Source: Arion vulgaris (Eukaryota > Mollusca > Gastropoda > Stylommatophora > Arionidae). Taken from it: DNA of 64,000 nucleotides. Made by a program: the position numbers and the translations under genes. Positions within the stretch are counted from its first letter, which is position 1. Each line of letters begins with the position of its first letter. The stretch lies in the NCBI GenBank assembly GCA_020796225.1, contig CM036756.1, positions 56,140,616-56,204,615 of the forward strand. Reading direction: 5' to 3'. Below are positions 53,863 through 64,000 of this stretch, in pieces. The notes under the pieces are model-generated. The model saw only the letters and a program-made list of their open reading frames with translations. It ran no database searches and had not been told where the DNA came from.

Positions 53863-53992
53863 GCCTTTTAGTTCTCTAAGCTATGTGATGGAGATTGCGA
53901 GAAAGCAAACTATTTACTGAAATTCGGAATCTGCAAGAAGACACTGTAGAGTCCAGTTTTAGTAAACTCGAGACCACTTTCTATGATGCTAT

Positions 53993-54215
53993 TGTGCCCG
54001 CCTGTCCAGCATGTTCGTAGTGCGTTGGACGACAAGTGACAAGCCCCCTGTTAGTGCGGTTCAATTCCTGGGAAAGGAGGGGGCAGTTGGCAGAAAAGTC
54101 ACAGGTTTTCCAGATTTACGATGTTCGTTGCACCGAACCGAAGGGTTACGATGTCCATGGCACCGAGCCGAAGAGCTGAAAGCTCAAGTGCTTCTGGATC
54201 GGAAAAAGGAAAAAA
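53993..54215 (+). mobile_element. SINE-F copy
   Basis: tRNA-like head: GCCCGCCTGTCCAGCATGTT, then GTGCGGTTCAATTCCTGGGA as the B box. The body is AGGGTTACGATGTCCATGGC, and it ends in GCTCAAGTGCTTCTGGATCG plus an A-rich tail. Pairs with 28798-29010. Confidence 0.85.
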
Positions 54216-54384
54216 GGCTTCTTTATGTGATTATCTATCATTTCTTTATTTATGCACACACCATCTGCATTCTTCTGTTCAAATGACGGTATTGTAAACT
54301 TTCGTTTGTACGTATTTGAAAAAGAAACATGTTTTCATACTGTGATATGTATTGGGATATATTGTGGGTAGGCCATTATTTTGC

Positions 54385-54545
54385 ATTGACCATCGGCTCA
54401 CTTAATAGATGACTTGGTCAACACCATTCTGACTGCCTTTACATCCCAGTTATGATCGGGGAACATATAACGCTACATCTGTAGAATTGAACCCTGACCA
54501 CGCGCATACGAAACGTGTGCACTAGCCACTACGTTATTGCGGCTC
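54385..54545 (-). mobile_element. SINE-E copy
   Basis: GTAGAATTGAACCCTGACCA (B box, reverse) and ACTACGTTATTGCGGCTCAC (head, reverse) correspond to 28540-28715. Confidence 0.75.
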
Positions 54546-54564
54546 ACGTGTATTACTATCATCA

Positions 54565-54950
54565 AATAACTTGTCCTGGGCAGAACTTTGCCACCCTAAC
54601 AGTCCTTCGGATTTTTTCTCACTGATAATTCAGATTATCAGATGTGCCGCCTCTGCAGCCGCCATACTCAAATCACCAGTTACATCCTGAATCCATCTTC
54701 TCCGTGGTCCGTTTTAACGGGACGCCTCTTTTCATAATGGTCGTCTCCAACCAGTCGTGTCTCTTTATATGTTAAAAAATTATTTCAATTTACTCCTTCT
54801 TATTTGTAGCGACAGCCAGTTTTCTTTTATTTAAGTTCTGTCTGGATATATCTATTTGTTCTCTTCTCTGTCCATGATAAACTTGTGGCTCTTCTGTGCC
54901 ACATGTATTAACCTGGTTGATATCAAATAGGAAATCTATGTCGGTCATAC
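54565..54950 (-). mobile_element. LINE RT 3' end (GLNMTAAKTGH family)
   Basis: CCTGGGCAGAACTTTGCCAC, CACCAGTTACATCCTGAATC, GTCTCTTTATATGT and CTCTTCTCTGTCCATGA match the reverse of 57755-58005 and its upstream RT. Confidence 0.78.
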
Positions 54951-55036
54951 AATGCTATTCACTATCTAACCGGTCGTCTCGTGAAATATCATGTAAATAT
55001 TGATTTTTTTTTAATTTACGTACTTGAATAGTTTCA

Positions 55037-55264
55037 CGCCCGTTTGGTGCCGGCGCCCGCAAAGGTAGCAAAGAATAGTACCACTGCGACCTACAATGCA
55101 TGTCGTAAGAAGAGACTGGTGTAGGCCCTTGGGATGCTACCCTAGTAAATAAAATGCAGCGCATAACTGGCACAACGTACAATCGCTCTTATGCTGAGAT
55201 CACATACAAATTACACAAAGTGGTTGAAAAGTGGTCAATATGGAGCGTTGGAAGAAGAAGAAGT
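55037..55264 (+). mobile_element. SINE-C copy with target duplication
   Basis: Starts CGCCCGTTTGGTGCCGGCGC and ends GGAAGAAGAAGAAGT. A deletion shortens the middle. ATAGTTTCA at 55028-55036 and 55265-55273 is an exact 9-base target duplication. The 31-bp array begins right after the second copy. Confidence 0.92.
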
Positions 55265-55273
55265 ATAGTTTCA

Positions 55274-55885
55274 AACTGAGCTTTATATGGTACACATAGA
55301 TAAACTCTGAGCTTTATATGGTACACATAGATAAACTCTGAGCTTTATATGGTACACATAGATAAACTCTGAGCTTTATATGGTACACATAGATAAACTC
55401 TGAGCTTTATATGGTAGACATAGATAAACTCTGAGCTTTATATGGTACACATAGATAAACTCTGAGCTTTATATGCTACACATAGATAAACTCTGAGCTT
55501 TATATGGCACACATAGATAAACTCTGAGCTTTATAAGGTACACATAGATAAACTCTGAGCTCTATAAGGTACACATAGATAAACTCTGAGCTTTATATGG
55601 TACACATAGATAAACTCTGAGCTTTATAAGGTACACATAGATAAACTCTGAGCTTTATATGGTACACATAGATAAACTCTGAGCTTTATATGGTACACAT
55701 AGATAAAGTCTGAGCTTTATATGGTACACATAGATAAACTCTGAGCTTTATATGGTACACATAGATAAACTCTGAGCTTTATATGGTACACATAGATAAA
55801 CTCTGAGCTTTATATGGTACACATAGATAAAGTCTGAGCTTTATATGGTACACATAGATAAAGTCTGAGCTTTATATGGTACACT
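55274..55885. repeat. Minisatellite, 31 bp unit, about 20 copies
   Basis: The unit contains GAGCTTTATATGGTACACAT and AGATAAACTCT. Very uniform, with scattered single-base variants (AAAGTCT, ATAAGG), so probably young. Confidence 0.97.
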
Positions 55886-56064
55886 TTGATAAAGTCAAAG
55901 ACCTAATAATATTGTGTATATGTTTGTGCTCTCACATCCCCAACTAATAAACTGTGACCCACTGAGGATACCATTGTTCCCATGTTTGAGAACCTCTAAT
56001 CTAACGACTCTAGCTTGATGATTCTAGTTTCGTCATTTTTTCCGTTCTCTTGTTGATTTCTTAT

Positions 56065-56270
56065 AGGCTTCCCAGAATAATCCAGCATCCTTTAGTTCAT
56101 CAAGAAGACTCCACCACCAGATCTCTTTGACGCTCATTTTCTTTTTGTTTGCGAGGTTCACTCAAGTGATGGTCTCGTGACACTCCACTGTGTCTTACGC
56201 AAGGTATGCCCGACCCATCACCATTTTCTCCTTTTAGCCAGGGCCATCATGTGTTCCTGTTCTGTTCTTG
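56065..56270. repeat. Repeat X copy
   Basis: CCAGCATCCTTTAGTTCATC, AAGAAGACTCCACC and CGTGACACTCCACTGTGTCT parallel 6227-6600 and 22840-23125. It ends at a (ATTG)n run shared with SINE-A. Confidence 0.6.
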
Positions 56271-56700
56271 ATTGATTGATTGATTGATTGATTTGACCAT
56301 CATTGCACTTCGGTAAGTAACTATGTATGCTCCAATCTCTTTCTTACACAGGAAGATCTCAGCGGCAGTGCACGAACTCGGCGCGGGTCCTCCGTGTAAT
56401 TTTAAAGATGGAAGATATTTTTGTAGGAATTTTATTTTTAATCTTTTCTAATGAATTTGCCAGGGCAGCGGATTTCCAGCCTGATCTTCTCAATTTGAAC
56501 TACCAATGTTTCTTTTACTTGCTCAAATTGAACACATGACCTACATTTTATCGTCCATCTCCAATAGAACTAGGAACTCGATCTAACCTACACTGAGATC
56601 AGTGATCTCTTGAAAATATCCAGAAGGCTCCACAAGAGAGCGAACCTGGTACCTTTGGCACGAGAGACGATCACCTAACCTCTACATCACAGAGACCGCC
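56271..56700 (-). mobile_element. SINE-A copy
   Basis: (ATTG)n at the left, CTTACACAGGAAGATCTCAG, CCAGGGCAGCGGATTTCCAG, ACACTGAGATCAGTGATCTC, GAACCTGGTACCTTTGG and head ACCTCTACATCACAGAG. Nearly full length. Confidence 0.9.
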
Positions 56701-57014
56701 ATTCTTATCAAGGTGCAGTTACCTCTGATATATGCCAGATCGATTACCATAACTTTTGTTATCTTATTTACCGTCTCTTCCACTCTTTGTTATGTCAATT
56801 ATGTGAATATATTTGTAGTGTGTACCAGCTGTTTTATGTAAACATCGCCAGCTGGAGAGATGATTGTTCATCGATTAGTAAATGCCCAATCAGTTGCTTG
56901 TCTACGCTAGTTCTTGTGTGTATATTTAATATGTAATAGATGTATGGTGTAGAAAACGAGTGTGGTGTGATTCGATTTATACTTTTGTAAACTTAGAAAA
57001 AAAACATTACTTTT
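56701..57014. other. No gene seen
   Basis: AT-rich unique sequence. Confidence 0.5.
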
Positions 57015-57745
57015 TGTAATATCATCATCAGGTGCCGTCTCCACATCGAAGGTTGGCTGCAATGAATCTCCAGCACCCTTTGTCTTTCGCCTTGGTGTTG
57101 CACACTGCCAGACTGTAACCTGTCCATTTCTTAAAGTTTCCTCCCACTTATCTCTCGGTCTTCCTCTTGCTCTTCCCCCTCAATTTTCCCCTCTAGTAAA
57201 TGTTTTATCATGGTGTCATGTCTTTTATGTGCCCAAAATACTTTACTTGTCTGAATTTTATTTCTCTTAATAAATATTTCTTCATGCCTAGTTTTCCTAA
57301 AACTTGTGTATTTGTCTGTTTTTCTGTCCATGAAACTCTGCCTATTTTTCTATATATCCACATCTCAAATGCATCAATTCTGTCTTCTAACTGCTTGTTC
57401 ATTGTCCATGTTTCCGAGCCATACATTAATATAGGATATATATACAGCATTTAATCATTCTCATTTTTAGCCTGTTTGTAATTTGTTTGGATGTCAGTAA
57501 CTTTCTCATACTATTGAAATTATCCTTGGTCATTCCTATTCTCTTTTTAATTTCTGTTATACATCTGCCATCTTCTGTTATCATCTGACCAAGATATAAG
57601 AAACTTTTTACTTGATGTAGTAATTCTCCATGTATTTTTATATTCATTTTAGGTTTCTCCATGTCCTTGTTGATCACCATAGTTTTTGTTTTCTGTAAGT
57701 TAATGTCTAATCCATATTCCTTTGCTAGTTCTGTAATATAAAACG
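57015..57745 (-). mobile_element. LINE RT, from after motif C to the 3' end
   Basis: Reads TELAKEYGLDINLQKTKTMV, QVKSFLYLGQMITEDGRCIT, NFNSMRKLLTSKQITNRLKM, then GSETWTMNKQLEDRIDAFEM and WIYRKIGRVSWTEKQTNTQV, and KFRQVKYFGHIKDMT. This is the cleanest RT thumb and C terminus in the window, broken by one or two frameshifts. The 3' end is TTGTAATATCATCATCAGGT in plus orientation. Confidence 0.93.
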
Positions 57746-57754
57746 GAGAAAATT

Positions 57755-58005
57755 GAATAAGAAAGAGAAAATTGAGATATTTCGGACATATAAAAAGACA
57801 CAGAGGGCTGGAGAAGACCATCATTGAAAGAGGCATACCGGCAAAGAGAAGAAGAGGAAGATCACGGAGAAGATGGATTCAGAGTGTAACTGATGGTTTG
57901 AACGTAAAGGCTGCAGAGACAGGACATCTGGCCTATGAGAGAGAAATTTCGAAGTACTGTAGGGGTGGCAAAGTTCTGCTCAGGACAAGCTATTTAATGA
58001 TGAAT
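57755..58005 (+). mobile_element. LINE 3' end, opposite orientation (GLNMTAAKTGH family)
   Basis: Reads LRYFGHIKRHRGLEKTIIER, GIPAKRRRGRSRRRWIQSVT and DGLNVKAAETGHLAYERE. It abuts the minus-strand LINE head-to-head near 57745, giving two related RT ends on opposite strands. Confidence 0.9.
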
Positions 58006-59105
58006 ATCAAACTAGATCACAATGTCTTTGTATGAATTTGATAGAGTAAAATGTATTTGTCGTCTGGCAAATCTCTGACATTTTAGTTTAGCCTTTGATG
58101 TATATGACATTTTTCATCTTTACGGACGGTCAATTTGCAAGTGCTTTACTGTGACAACTTCTGGGTTTGCGATTGTCTTTCTTGACAACCCTTATCACGC
58201 ATAGTGTCCACTGTAGCGGACAACTACTATTTGTTCGGTTGACCTCTACACATGCGTGTTTCATAACCGCTGGCGCATACAGTGCACTGGTAAGGGCGTT
58301 CTGTAGACAATGTGTTTAATGCTAGAGTAGTAAATTAACTTGTACTTCTACTGTGTAGTCAAGATGGGGGATGCAACAACATACATTCCAAAAATTCATG
58401 AATGAAAGGGCTAGTCTAATCTTTAAGTCTCTTTTCAAATGATTCTGCACCCTTGCGTAATGGTGTTTTCTTCATAACTCAGGCATAAGCTAGTTTTTCC
58501 AATTTGTTGGGGCCGATAGAAAAGTTCTTCATTGAGGCCTTCATTCAGATATCTTTATATCTGAGTAGTGATCTGCTTTGGTACCTCTTCCCTTCCGAAA
58601 GTTTACAGAACAACACTTGTAGTGGGTTGTGACTATTGTCCATTCTTCTCACATGCCCTAACTATCTTAGTCTTCTACTGCTGACCATGCCGTAAAGTTT
58701 AACATAGATATGACATTTTAGTTGACACTTTGATGTAAGGTATAACATATCACAGCCAACTATAAACTCATAGGGCTGGCGGACTCAGGTAAAAATTCTA
58801 GGAAATAAGACCACAACCGTCACGTGACCTCGCATTCCATTATTATTGTATATAGACGAATTCTTTTTAAAATCAACACAACGTGCTAAATCAAGGTTAT
58901 ATTATGTAACAAGTTTTTTCATCAATAAATAACTATAGACTCATAAAATTGAGTAAAATTCCAAAAAAAGCTTGCAGTATTCTATCAAACTTATATAAAA
59001 TCCAACCCCCCAACTCTAACCAGGTCAGTGTTTCTCCGGTCAGCAGCTATGCGGCCCAATATTAAAGTTGGCTGTGAACATATATATGCCATGTTAGTTA
59101 ACACT
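58006..59105. other. Mostly unassigned; decayed LINE piece in the middle
   Basis: At 58500-58720, CATTCTTCTCACATGCCCTA and the surrounding pyrimidine-rich sequence look like the reverse of an RT 'GHV.R' tail. A diverged duplication links 58705-58760 and 59080-59125 (TTAGTT(G/A)ACACTTTGATRTAAG). Confidence 0.45.
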
Positions 59106-59380
59106 TTGATATAAGATGTAATATATCTCTGATCTGTTAGTTTTGTTGTCTTCTTACCCTTTCCCGTTATTTTCCTAAAAGTTTCCCTCCATAACTGTTT
59201 ATTCCTAAATTGTATATCTTCTTTCTTATATGTCCAATATATTTCATTTTCCTCTACTTATATGTTTCTCATCAAATCATTTTCTTCACTTCTAACTTCT
59301 TCTTGGATAAATCAATTTGTGAGGTTTTTTTTACGAGTTTGAATTGAATGTTGATAAAGTTTTTATAACATCTGATTCAA
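59106..59380 (-). mobile_element. LINE 3' region, decayed
   Basis: CTTATATGTCCAATATATTT followed by CATTTTCCTCTACT is the reverse of the 'KYIGHIRK' block seen in 25235 and 57015. Confidence 0.55.
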
Positions 59381-59499
59381 AGCACTTATTTATGTTTAAA
59401 CTGATTTGCTAAATGTTCAAGTTCTGCGTCCATATGTTGCCATTGGGGAATATGGGTTCCCTTAGCTATCTTCAATGTGTTGCAATGTCTGTTCCATTG

Positions 59500-60020
59500 C
59501 TGCAGTTGCTTCTCTGATATAATAAAGATGGGAAATTTGGGGATCTCTGTGACGCAGAGGTTAGGTGCTCGCTTCTCTGATATAATAAAGATGGGAAATG
59601 TGGGCATGTCTGTGACGCAGAGGTTATGTGCTCGCTTCTCTGATATAATAAAGATGGGAAATGTGGGGATCTCTGTGACGCAGAGGTTATGTGCTCGCTT
59701 CTCTGATATAATAAAGATGGGAAATGTGGGCATGTCTGTGACGCAGAGGTTATGTGCTCGCTTCTCTGATATAATAAAGATGGGAAATGTGGGGATCTCT
59801 GTGACGCAGAGGTTATGTGCTCGCTTCTCTGATATAATAAAGATGGGAAATGTGGGCATGTCTGTGACGCAGAGGTTATGTGCTCGCTTCTCTGATATAA
59901 TAAAGATGGGAAATGTGGGCATGTCTGTGACGCAGAGGTTATGTGCTCGCTTCTCTGATATAATAAAGATGGGAAATGTGGGGATCTCTGTGACGCAGAG
60001 GTTATGTGCTCGCTTCCCGT
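59500..60020. repeat. 63-bp array formed from the SINE-A head
   Basis: Eight copies of a unit containing GATATAATAAAGATGGGAAA and GACGCAGAGGTTATGTGCTC. Two variants, GGGGATCTC (A) and GGGCATGTC (B), run A-B-A-B-A-B-B-A. The unit holds the tRNA A-box-like half. The single B box follows the last copy, at 60035-60055. Both strands are open over the array because 63 is a multiple of three. Confidence 0.95.
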
Positions 60021-60700
60021 TCCAAAGGTAATCGGTTCGATCCCTCTTGGAGAAATCTGGATATTTTACAGTGACTTCTGATCTCAGTGTAAGTGAGATC
60101 GAGTTCCTAGTCCTAACGGAGACTAACGATGAAACGTAGGTTCCGTGTTCAATTTGAGCACGTAAACGAACCCTTTCTAGTTCAAAATCGAGAAGAGGAG
60201 AATGGAAATCCTCCGCCCTGACAAAACTGGTTAGACAAATTAAAAATGAAATTCCTGCCAAATATTATCATCTTCTTCAAAATTACACCGGGGACACTCG
60301 TCGGTGACACGGAGTTTGTTAGTTGCTGCTGAGCTCTTCCTGTATAAGAAAAAGATAGGAGCAGACATGGTTCATCACCAAAGTGCAATGATGATGTCGG
60401 TGACACGGAGTTTGTTAGTTGCTGCTGAGCTCTTCCTGTATAAGAAAAAGATAGGAGCAGACATGGTTCATCACCAAAGTGCAATGATGATGTCGGTGAC
60501 ACGGAGTTTGTTAGTTGCTGCTGAGCTCTTAAAAAAGATAGAGCCAGACATTTCATCGCCAAAGTGCACCTGGAGATGTCGGTGACACGGAGTTTGTTAG
60601 TTGCTCTGAGACTCTTCCTGTATAAGAAAAAGATAGAAGACTGGTTCATCACCAAAGTGCAATGATGATGATCCAATAATACTGCAAACAATCGAAGATG
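59990..60700 (+). mobile_element. SINE-A copy with expanded head and tail
   Basis: Body: AAGGTAATCGGTTCGATCCC (B box), CTGATCTCAGTGTAAGTGAG and AAAATCGAGAAGAGGAGAAT. Its 3' part, with GCTGAGCTCTTCCTGTATAA, is repeated four times with a 96-bp period from 60301 (one copy deleted by 10 bases). No (ATTG)n end is left. Confidence 0.9.
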
Positions 60701-60846
60701 GAAAAAATTGAAATGAATAATGCTAAAAGATTTACAATACAGAAATATATATTTTGTAAAAGATAAGAATAAGAAAGAGCGGAATATTGAAAACATTAGA
60801 CGTTGAAAAAGACTAATGTAGATATAAAATAAATCGTTTGATAACA

Positions 60847-61125
60847 GTGATGTCATGTGCCATGCCGACTCGTGAACTCAAGTACGTTCAATAGTTGGCG
60901 GGAAGGTGGTCTAAAGTGATATCATGTCCCATGCCGACTCATGAACTCAAGTACGTTCAATAGTTGGTGGGATGGTGGTCTAAAGTGATATCATGTGCCA
61001 TGCCGACTCATGAACTCAAGTACGTTCAATAGTTGGCGGGAAGGTGGTCTAAAGTGATATCATGTGCCATGCCGACTCGTGAACTCAAGTACGTTCAATA
61101 GTTGGTGGGAAGGTGGTCTAATGGG
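60847..61125. repeat. Minisatellite, 69 bp unit, four copies
   Basis: The unit contains GTGATATCATGTGCCATGCC and CTCAAGTACGTTCAATAGTT. Copies differ at only a few positions. Confidence 0.95.
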
Positions 61126-61159
61126 TCTTAAGTTGAAAGATTGTCTTTACTAAAGATGG

Positions 61160-61385
61160 GTTTTACCATGTACCAATATATCTCTGTCCCTCTTCTTAGA
61201 AAGGGCACGTCACCTGCCAAGAGTATTTCACAAAGCCCGAACTCTGTAGCTCCGGCAACAATCCTAGAGGTCAATGGAGAAAATACATTTGTAAACCAGA
61301 ACGGCGCTGTCCTGATTCGAACCCGCGACGTCCAGAACACGAGGCAAAGGCTTATAAAACATTCAGCCCCAGAGACACTCGTGAG
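61160..61385 (-). mobile_element. SINE-D copy
   Basis: CCTGATTCGAACCCGCGACG (B box, reverse) and GAGGCAAAGGCTTATAAAAC (head side). The middle AACTCTGTAGCTCCGGCAAC is shared with 43055-43300. Confidence 0.82.
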
Positions 61386-61599
61386 TGCGGTATACTGCAA
61401 TAAAATGGACATACAAGTACATGATTGTCGTATGTAGAACATGCTCACTAGTTTTCTAGGCGATGGAGCTACCAACATCAGTTATATGAAGACTATCATC
61501 TTATTACTCCCTAGATGTCCATAGGTAATCCTATCCCCGCATAAATACATCTAGCAGATTGTTGTGGCCCAACACGCCAGTTTGATGTTGGTTAATTTA

Positions 61600-61712
61600 T
61601 TGATTGATTGATTGACTGATTGATTGATTGATTGAACCATCATCATTGCACTTCGGTAAGTAGCCATGTGTGTTCCTAACTCTTTCTTACACAGGACGAT
61701 CTCATCAACATA
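61600..61712 (-). mobile_element. SINE-A 3' end
   Basis: (ATTG)n, then CATCATTGCACTTCGGTAAG and CTCTTTCTTACACAGGACGA. Joined directly to a SINE-D head at about 61713, probably by insertion or recombination. Confidence 0.8.
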
Positions 61713-61825
61713 TCTTGTGATCTCAACAAAAAAATGAACTAAACTACGCGACCTAGATTCCAATCCACGACCTTCGGAACGCAAGACAAACGTTTTAGCC
61801 ACTTCACCACGGAGGCCATCATATT
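61713..61825 (-). mobile_element. SINE-D head fragment
   Basis: GATTCCAATCCACGACCTTC (B box, reverse), GCAAGACAAACGTTTTAGCC and CACTTCACCACGGAGGCC (head). Confidence 0.75.
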
Positions 61826-62271
61826 TACAGATTTTCTACAACAGCACCGATCATCCAAGTACCGAAGATGCATAAAGGGGGACCGGGGACGTCATTTTGT
61901 TGCTTAGCGACCGAGTGTTTAATGAGAACTCAGAAATGTATGCTGAATTTATACAGCATTTTAAGTAGTTTGGTAAACGCTTTGTGTCGACCATTACTAG
62001 ACGTCTGAGTCTCAGAATAAGAAGTAGGTTTAACCAGTGTGTCATGAAACCATCAGCTTGTATACACTTCTTGAAGAAAGTGAGCATCTATTGATGTCCG
62101 GAGTGCTGCGACGTCGGTACTATAACTAGTAACCAGTAAACAATATATAGGGACATGTGAAAGCATGATTACACTAGATATGATATGTGAGAATAGAATA
62201 GCAATAGGTGAGGACTGTTTAGACAACAGGACAATGTATAGGACATAGAAAGAAAGAAACATTTCCCTAAG
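61826..62271. other. No gene seen
   Basis: Unique AT-rich sequence. Confidence 0.5.
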
Positions 62272-62400
62272 CTACGCCCGAGTGGTTACCGGGGCCCAAA
62301 TTGGAGTGTCAAGAATAGAACCACTGTTACCTGCCACGCATGTCGTAAGAGGCGATTAAGGAGGTTGGTCATGGGGCTAGCTACCCCACACCGTGAAAAA
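62272..62400 (+). mobile_element. SINE-C2, 5' part
   Basis: CGCCCGAGTGGTTACCGGGG, CCACGCATGTCGTAAGAGGC and CTAGCTACCCCACACCG. It diverges from SINE-C2 after 62365. Confidence 0.8.
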
Positions 62401-62547
62401 CACTAGATGGCTACAGAACAGAGATCGAACGGAGTAAACGCTGGCTGAAACCAGACATATCGCCGAAGGATAAGCACAAGAGCTCCAAATAGTGCTGAAG
62501 ATAGGAGGTAAAACACACCAATGCTAAGGCTGCATTAATCAGATTTC

Positions 62548-62803
62548 CACCCGAGTGGTTACTGGGATCCAAATTTGGGGTGTAAAGAATAGACACACTG
62601 TTACCTGCCACGCATGTCGTAAGAGGCGACTAAGGAAGTTTGGCTGAAATTGGATGCAAGTGTCCTAAATTTGTAGAAGTCTATGCGTTTAGGGGCCTAC
62701 CAAACCAATGTGCAACGTATACACATGCTTGGCAAAGATCAAACATATCACAAAGAGTGATTAAAATTCGTCGTAAAGAACGAACGCAAAGAAGAAAAAG
62801 AAA
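62548..62803 (+). mobile_element. SINE-C2 copy with target duplication
   Basis: CACCCGAGTGGTTACTGGGA to GCAAAGAAGAAAAAGAA. AATCAGATTTC at 62537-62547 and 62804-62814 is an exact 11-base target duplication. It is nearly identical to 44306-44556, so the subfamily moved recently. Confidence 0.93.
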
Positions 62804-62869
62804 AATCAGATTTCTACATGAGTAGAATTTATGGGGAGATCTGGTACATCGGTCTGGACTGGGATCGCG

Positions 62870-63010
62870 AGATAGAGAGAGAGAGTACCTAGGCTCATAA
62901 AGAACAAAACCTAGATTTTACTCATAAGGAACAGTACCTAGGTTCATAAGAAACAGTACCTAGGTTTTACATATAAGGAACATAATCTTGGTTCTAGGTC
63001 AGAAACGTGT
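62870..63010. repeat. GAGA run and short degenerate tandem repeat
   Basis: GATAGAGAGAGAGAG, then about four variants of CATAAGGAACAGTACCTAGG (26-30 bp spacing). Confidence 0.75.
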
Positions 63011-63404
63011 CTTGGTTCTACAAATCACAGAGTAATATAACTTGCGTCTGTGAAGAAATAATAATATAGTCTTATAGCAGCTATGGCCTATGAAGACACG
63101 GAAGAAGATTTGTAGCTAGCGTATATGAAGAAAGCAACATACTGCCTAGAGCAGAAATGGAATGAAAGTTTCGAAGCAGAAGGAAGAGAAGAATATCAGC
63201 TAGATATAAATAGTATGTCAGATTAGAAATTACTTGGGGAAAACATGTCGATGACACGCATCATGATAGTTGACGTAATTAAACTGACATTTATTACTTC
63301 CGCTCTTCTGAGTAAACGTGCTTTATGACATTAACACCAAAACCCTTCTTTGTGCTAGTTGGGAAAATGTTTTTCTTCCGAGGAAGTGGCTCTGGAATCC
63401 ACTC
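63011..63404. other. No gene seen
   Basis: Unique sequence with no coding signal. Confidence 0.5.
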
Positions 63405-64000
63405 GGGAAAATCAATTGATAAAGTGATTGTAAAATTCACAGTTGAAGATAAATTGATAAAGTGGTTGTAAAATTCACAGTTGAAGATAAATTGATAAAG
63501 TGGTTGTTCACAATGGTAAATACATGGATAAAATTTTTCACAAAATTCACAATGGTAGATAAATTGATAAAGTTGCTATGGAATCCACAATAGGGATAAA
63601 TTTGTAAATTGTTTATGGAATTCACAATGGGAGATACATTGATACATTTTTTTGGGAATTCACAATGGGAGATACATTGATAAATTTTTTTGGGAATTCA
63701 CAATGGGAAATAAATTTATTAAGTTGTTCTGGAATCCTTAAAATTTGATAAAGTGTTCCTGGCGTTCACGATGAAATGTCCAATTGATTGTAAATTTGAT
63801 AAAGTGTTCCTGGCGTTCACGATGAAATGTCCAATTGATTGTAAATTTGATAAAGTGTTCCTGGCGTTCACGATGAAATGTTCAATTGATTGTAAATTTG
63901 ATAAAGTGTTCCTGACGTTCACGATGAAATGTTCAATTGATTGTAAATTTGATAAAGTGTTCCTGACGTTCACGATGAAATGTTCAATTGATTGTAAATT
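63405..64000. repeat. Tandem array running off the window, 51 bp unit at the end
   Basis: 63405-63720 holds older units with TTGATAAAGT and ATTCACA(A/G)TGG(G/T)AGATA. From 63735 five clean 51-bp copies contain TTTGATAAAGTGTTCCTGGC and GATGAAATGTCCAATTGATT. The array continues past 64000, so its size is unknown. Confidence 0.93.

Noticed and set aside
53231..53879. Frames of 88-209 codons rich in Ser, Leu and Cys
   Set aside because: CT-rich low complexity and a 19-bp array. No domain.

Overview
The window is intron-rich or intergenic DNA from a repeat-laden animal genome. The evidence is AT-rich sequence, canonical GT-AG splice sites, tRNA-headed SINEs, RTE/jockey-like LINE remnants, a Penelope-like element with a GIY-YIG domain, Tc1/mariner, hAT and piggyBac-type DNA transposons, and dozens of minisatellites. 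There are no operons, no bacterial signals and no CRISPR array. A bilaterian invertebrate, possibly a mollusc, fits best, but that is an inference from the mix of repeats and not a proven taxon.

Only one host gene is supported. A short exon with a start codon and a phase-1 donor (24803-24863) and a 710-base exon with a matching phase-1 acceptor and a phase-0 donor (45541-46250) join in frame, on the plus strand, across a 20.7 kb intron. They encode a basic then serine-rich then acidic, probably disordered N-terminal region. The rest of the gene would lie beyond the window. I do not recognise the protein with confidence.

Everything else is mobile or tandem. 1-14.8 kb: LINE, SINE and MITE fragments, including a hAT MITE, a piggyBac-type MITE, a Penelope-like element and a LINE nested in a SINE with a 14-base target duplication. 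14.9-19.05 kb: one dead LINE reverse transcriptase on the minus strand, invaded by three internal minisatellites (47, 43 and 34 bp units, one made of its own YADD catalytic motif) and a SINE. 19-31 kb: LINEs, including one with an RNase H domain, and SINEs. 32.05-33.49 kb: a complete-length but dead Tc1/mariner-like element. 35-42 kb: a LINE RT followed by 40-bp and 44-bp arrays. 43-48 kb: 19-bp and 33-bp arrays around coding exon 2. 48-64 kb: SINEs, LINE 3' ends and further arrays.

Two patterns stand out. First, many minisatellites have grown out of identifiable transposon sequence, at coding motifs or SINE ends. Second, at four arrays the unique flank reappears inside or beside the array as a blended sequence that is half flank and half repeat unit. 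This looks like long-read consensus averaging, although patchwork gene conversion is not excluded. Array lengths in this window should therefore not be trusted without raw reads. SINE family letters (A to I) and 'repeat X' are my own labels, defined where first used.
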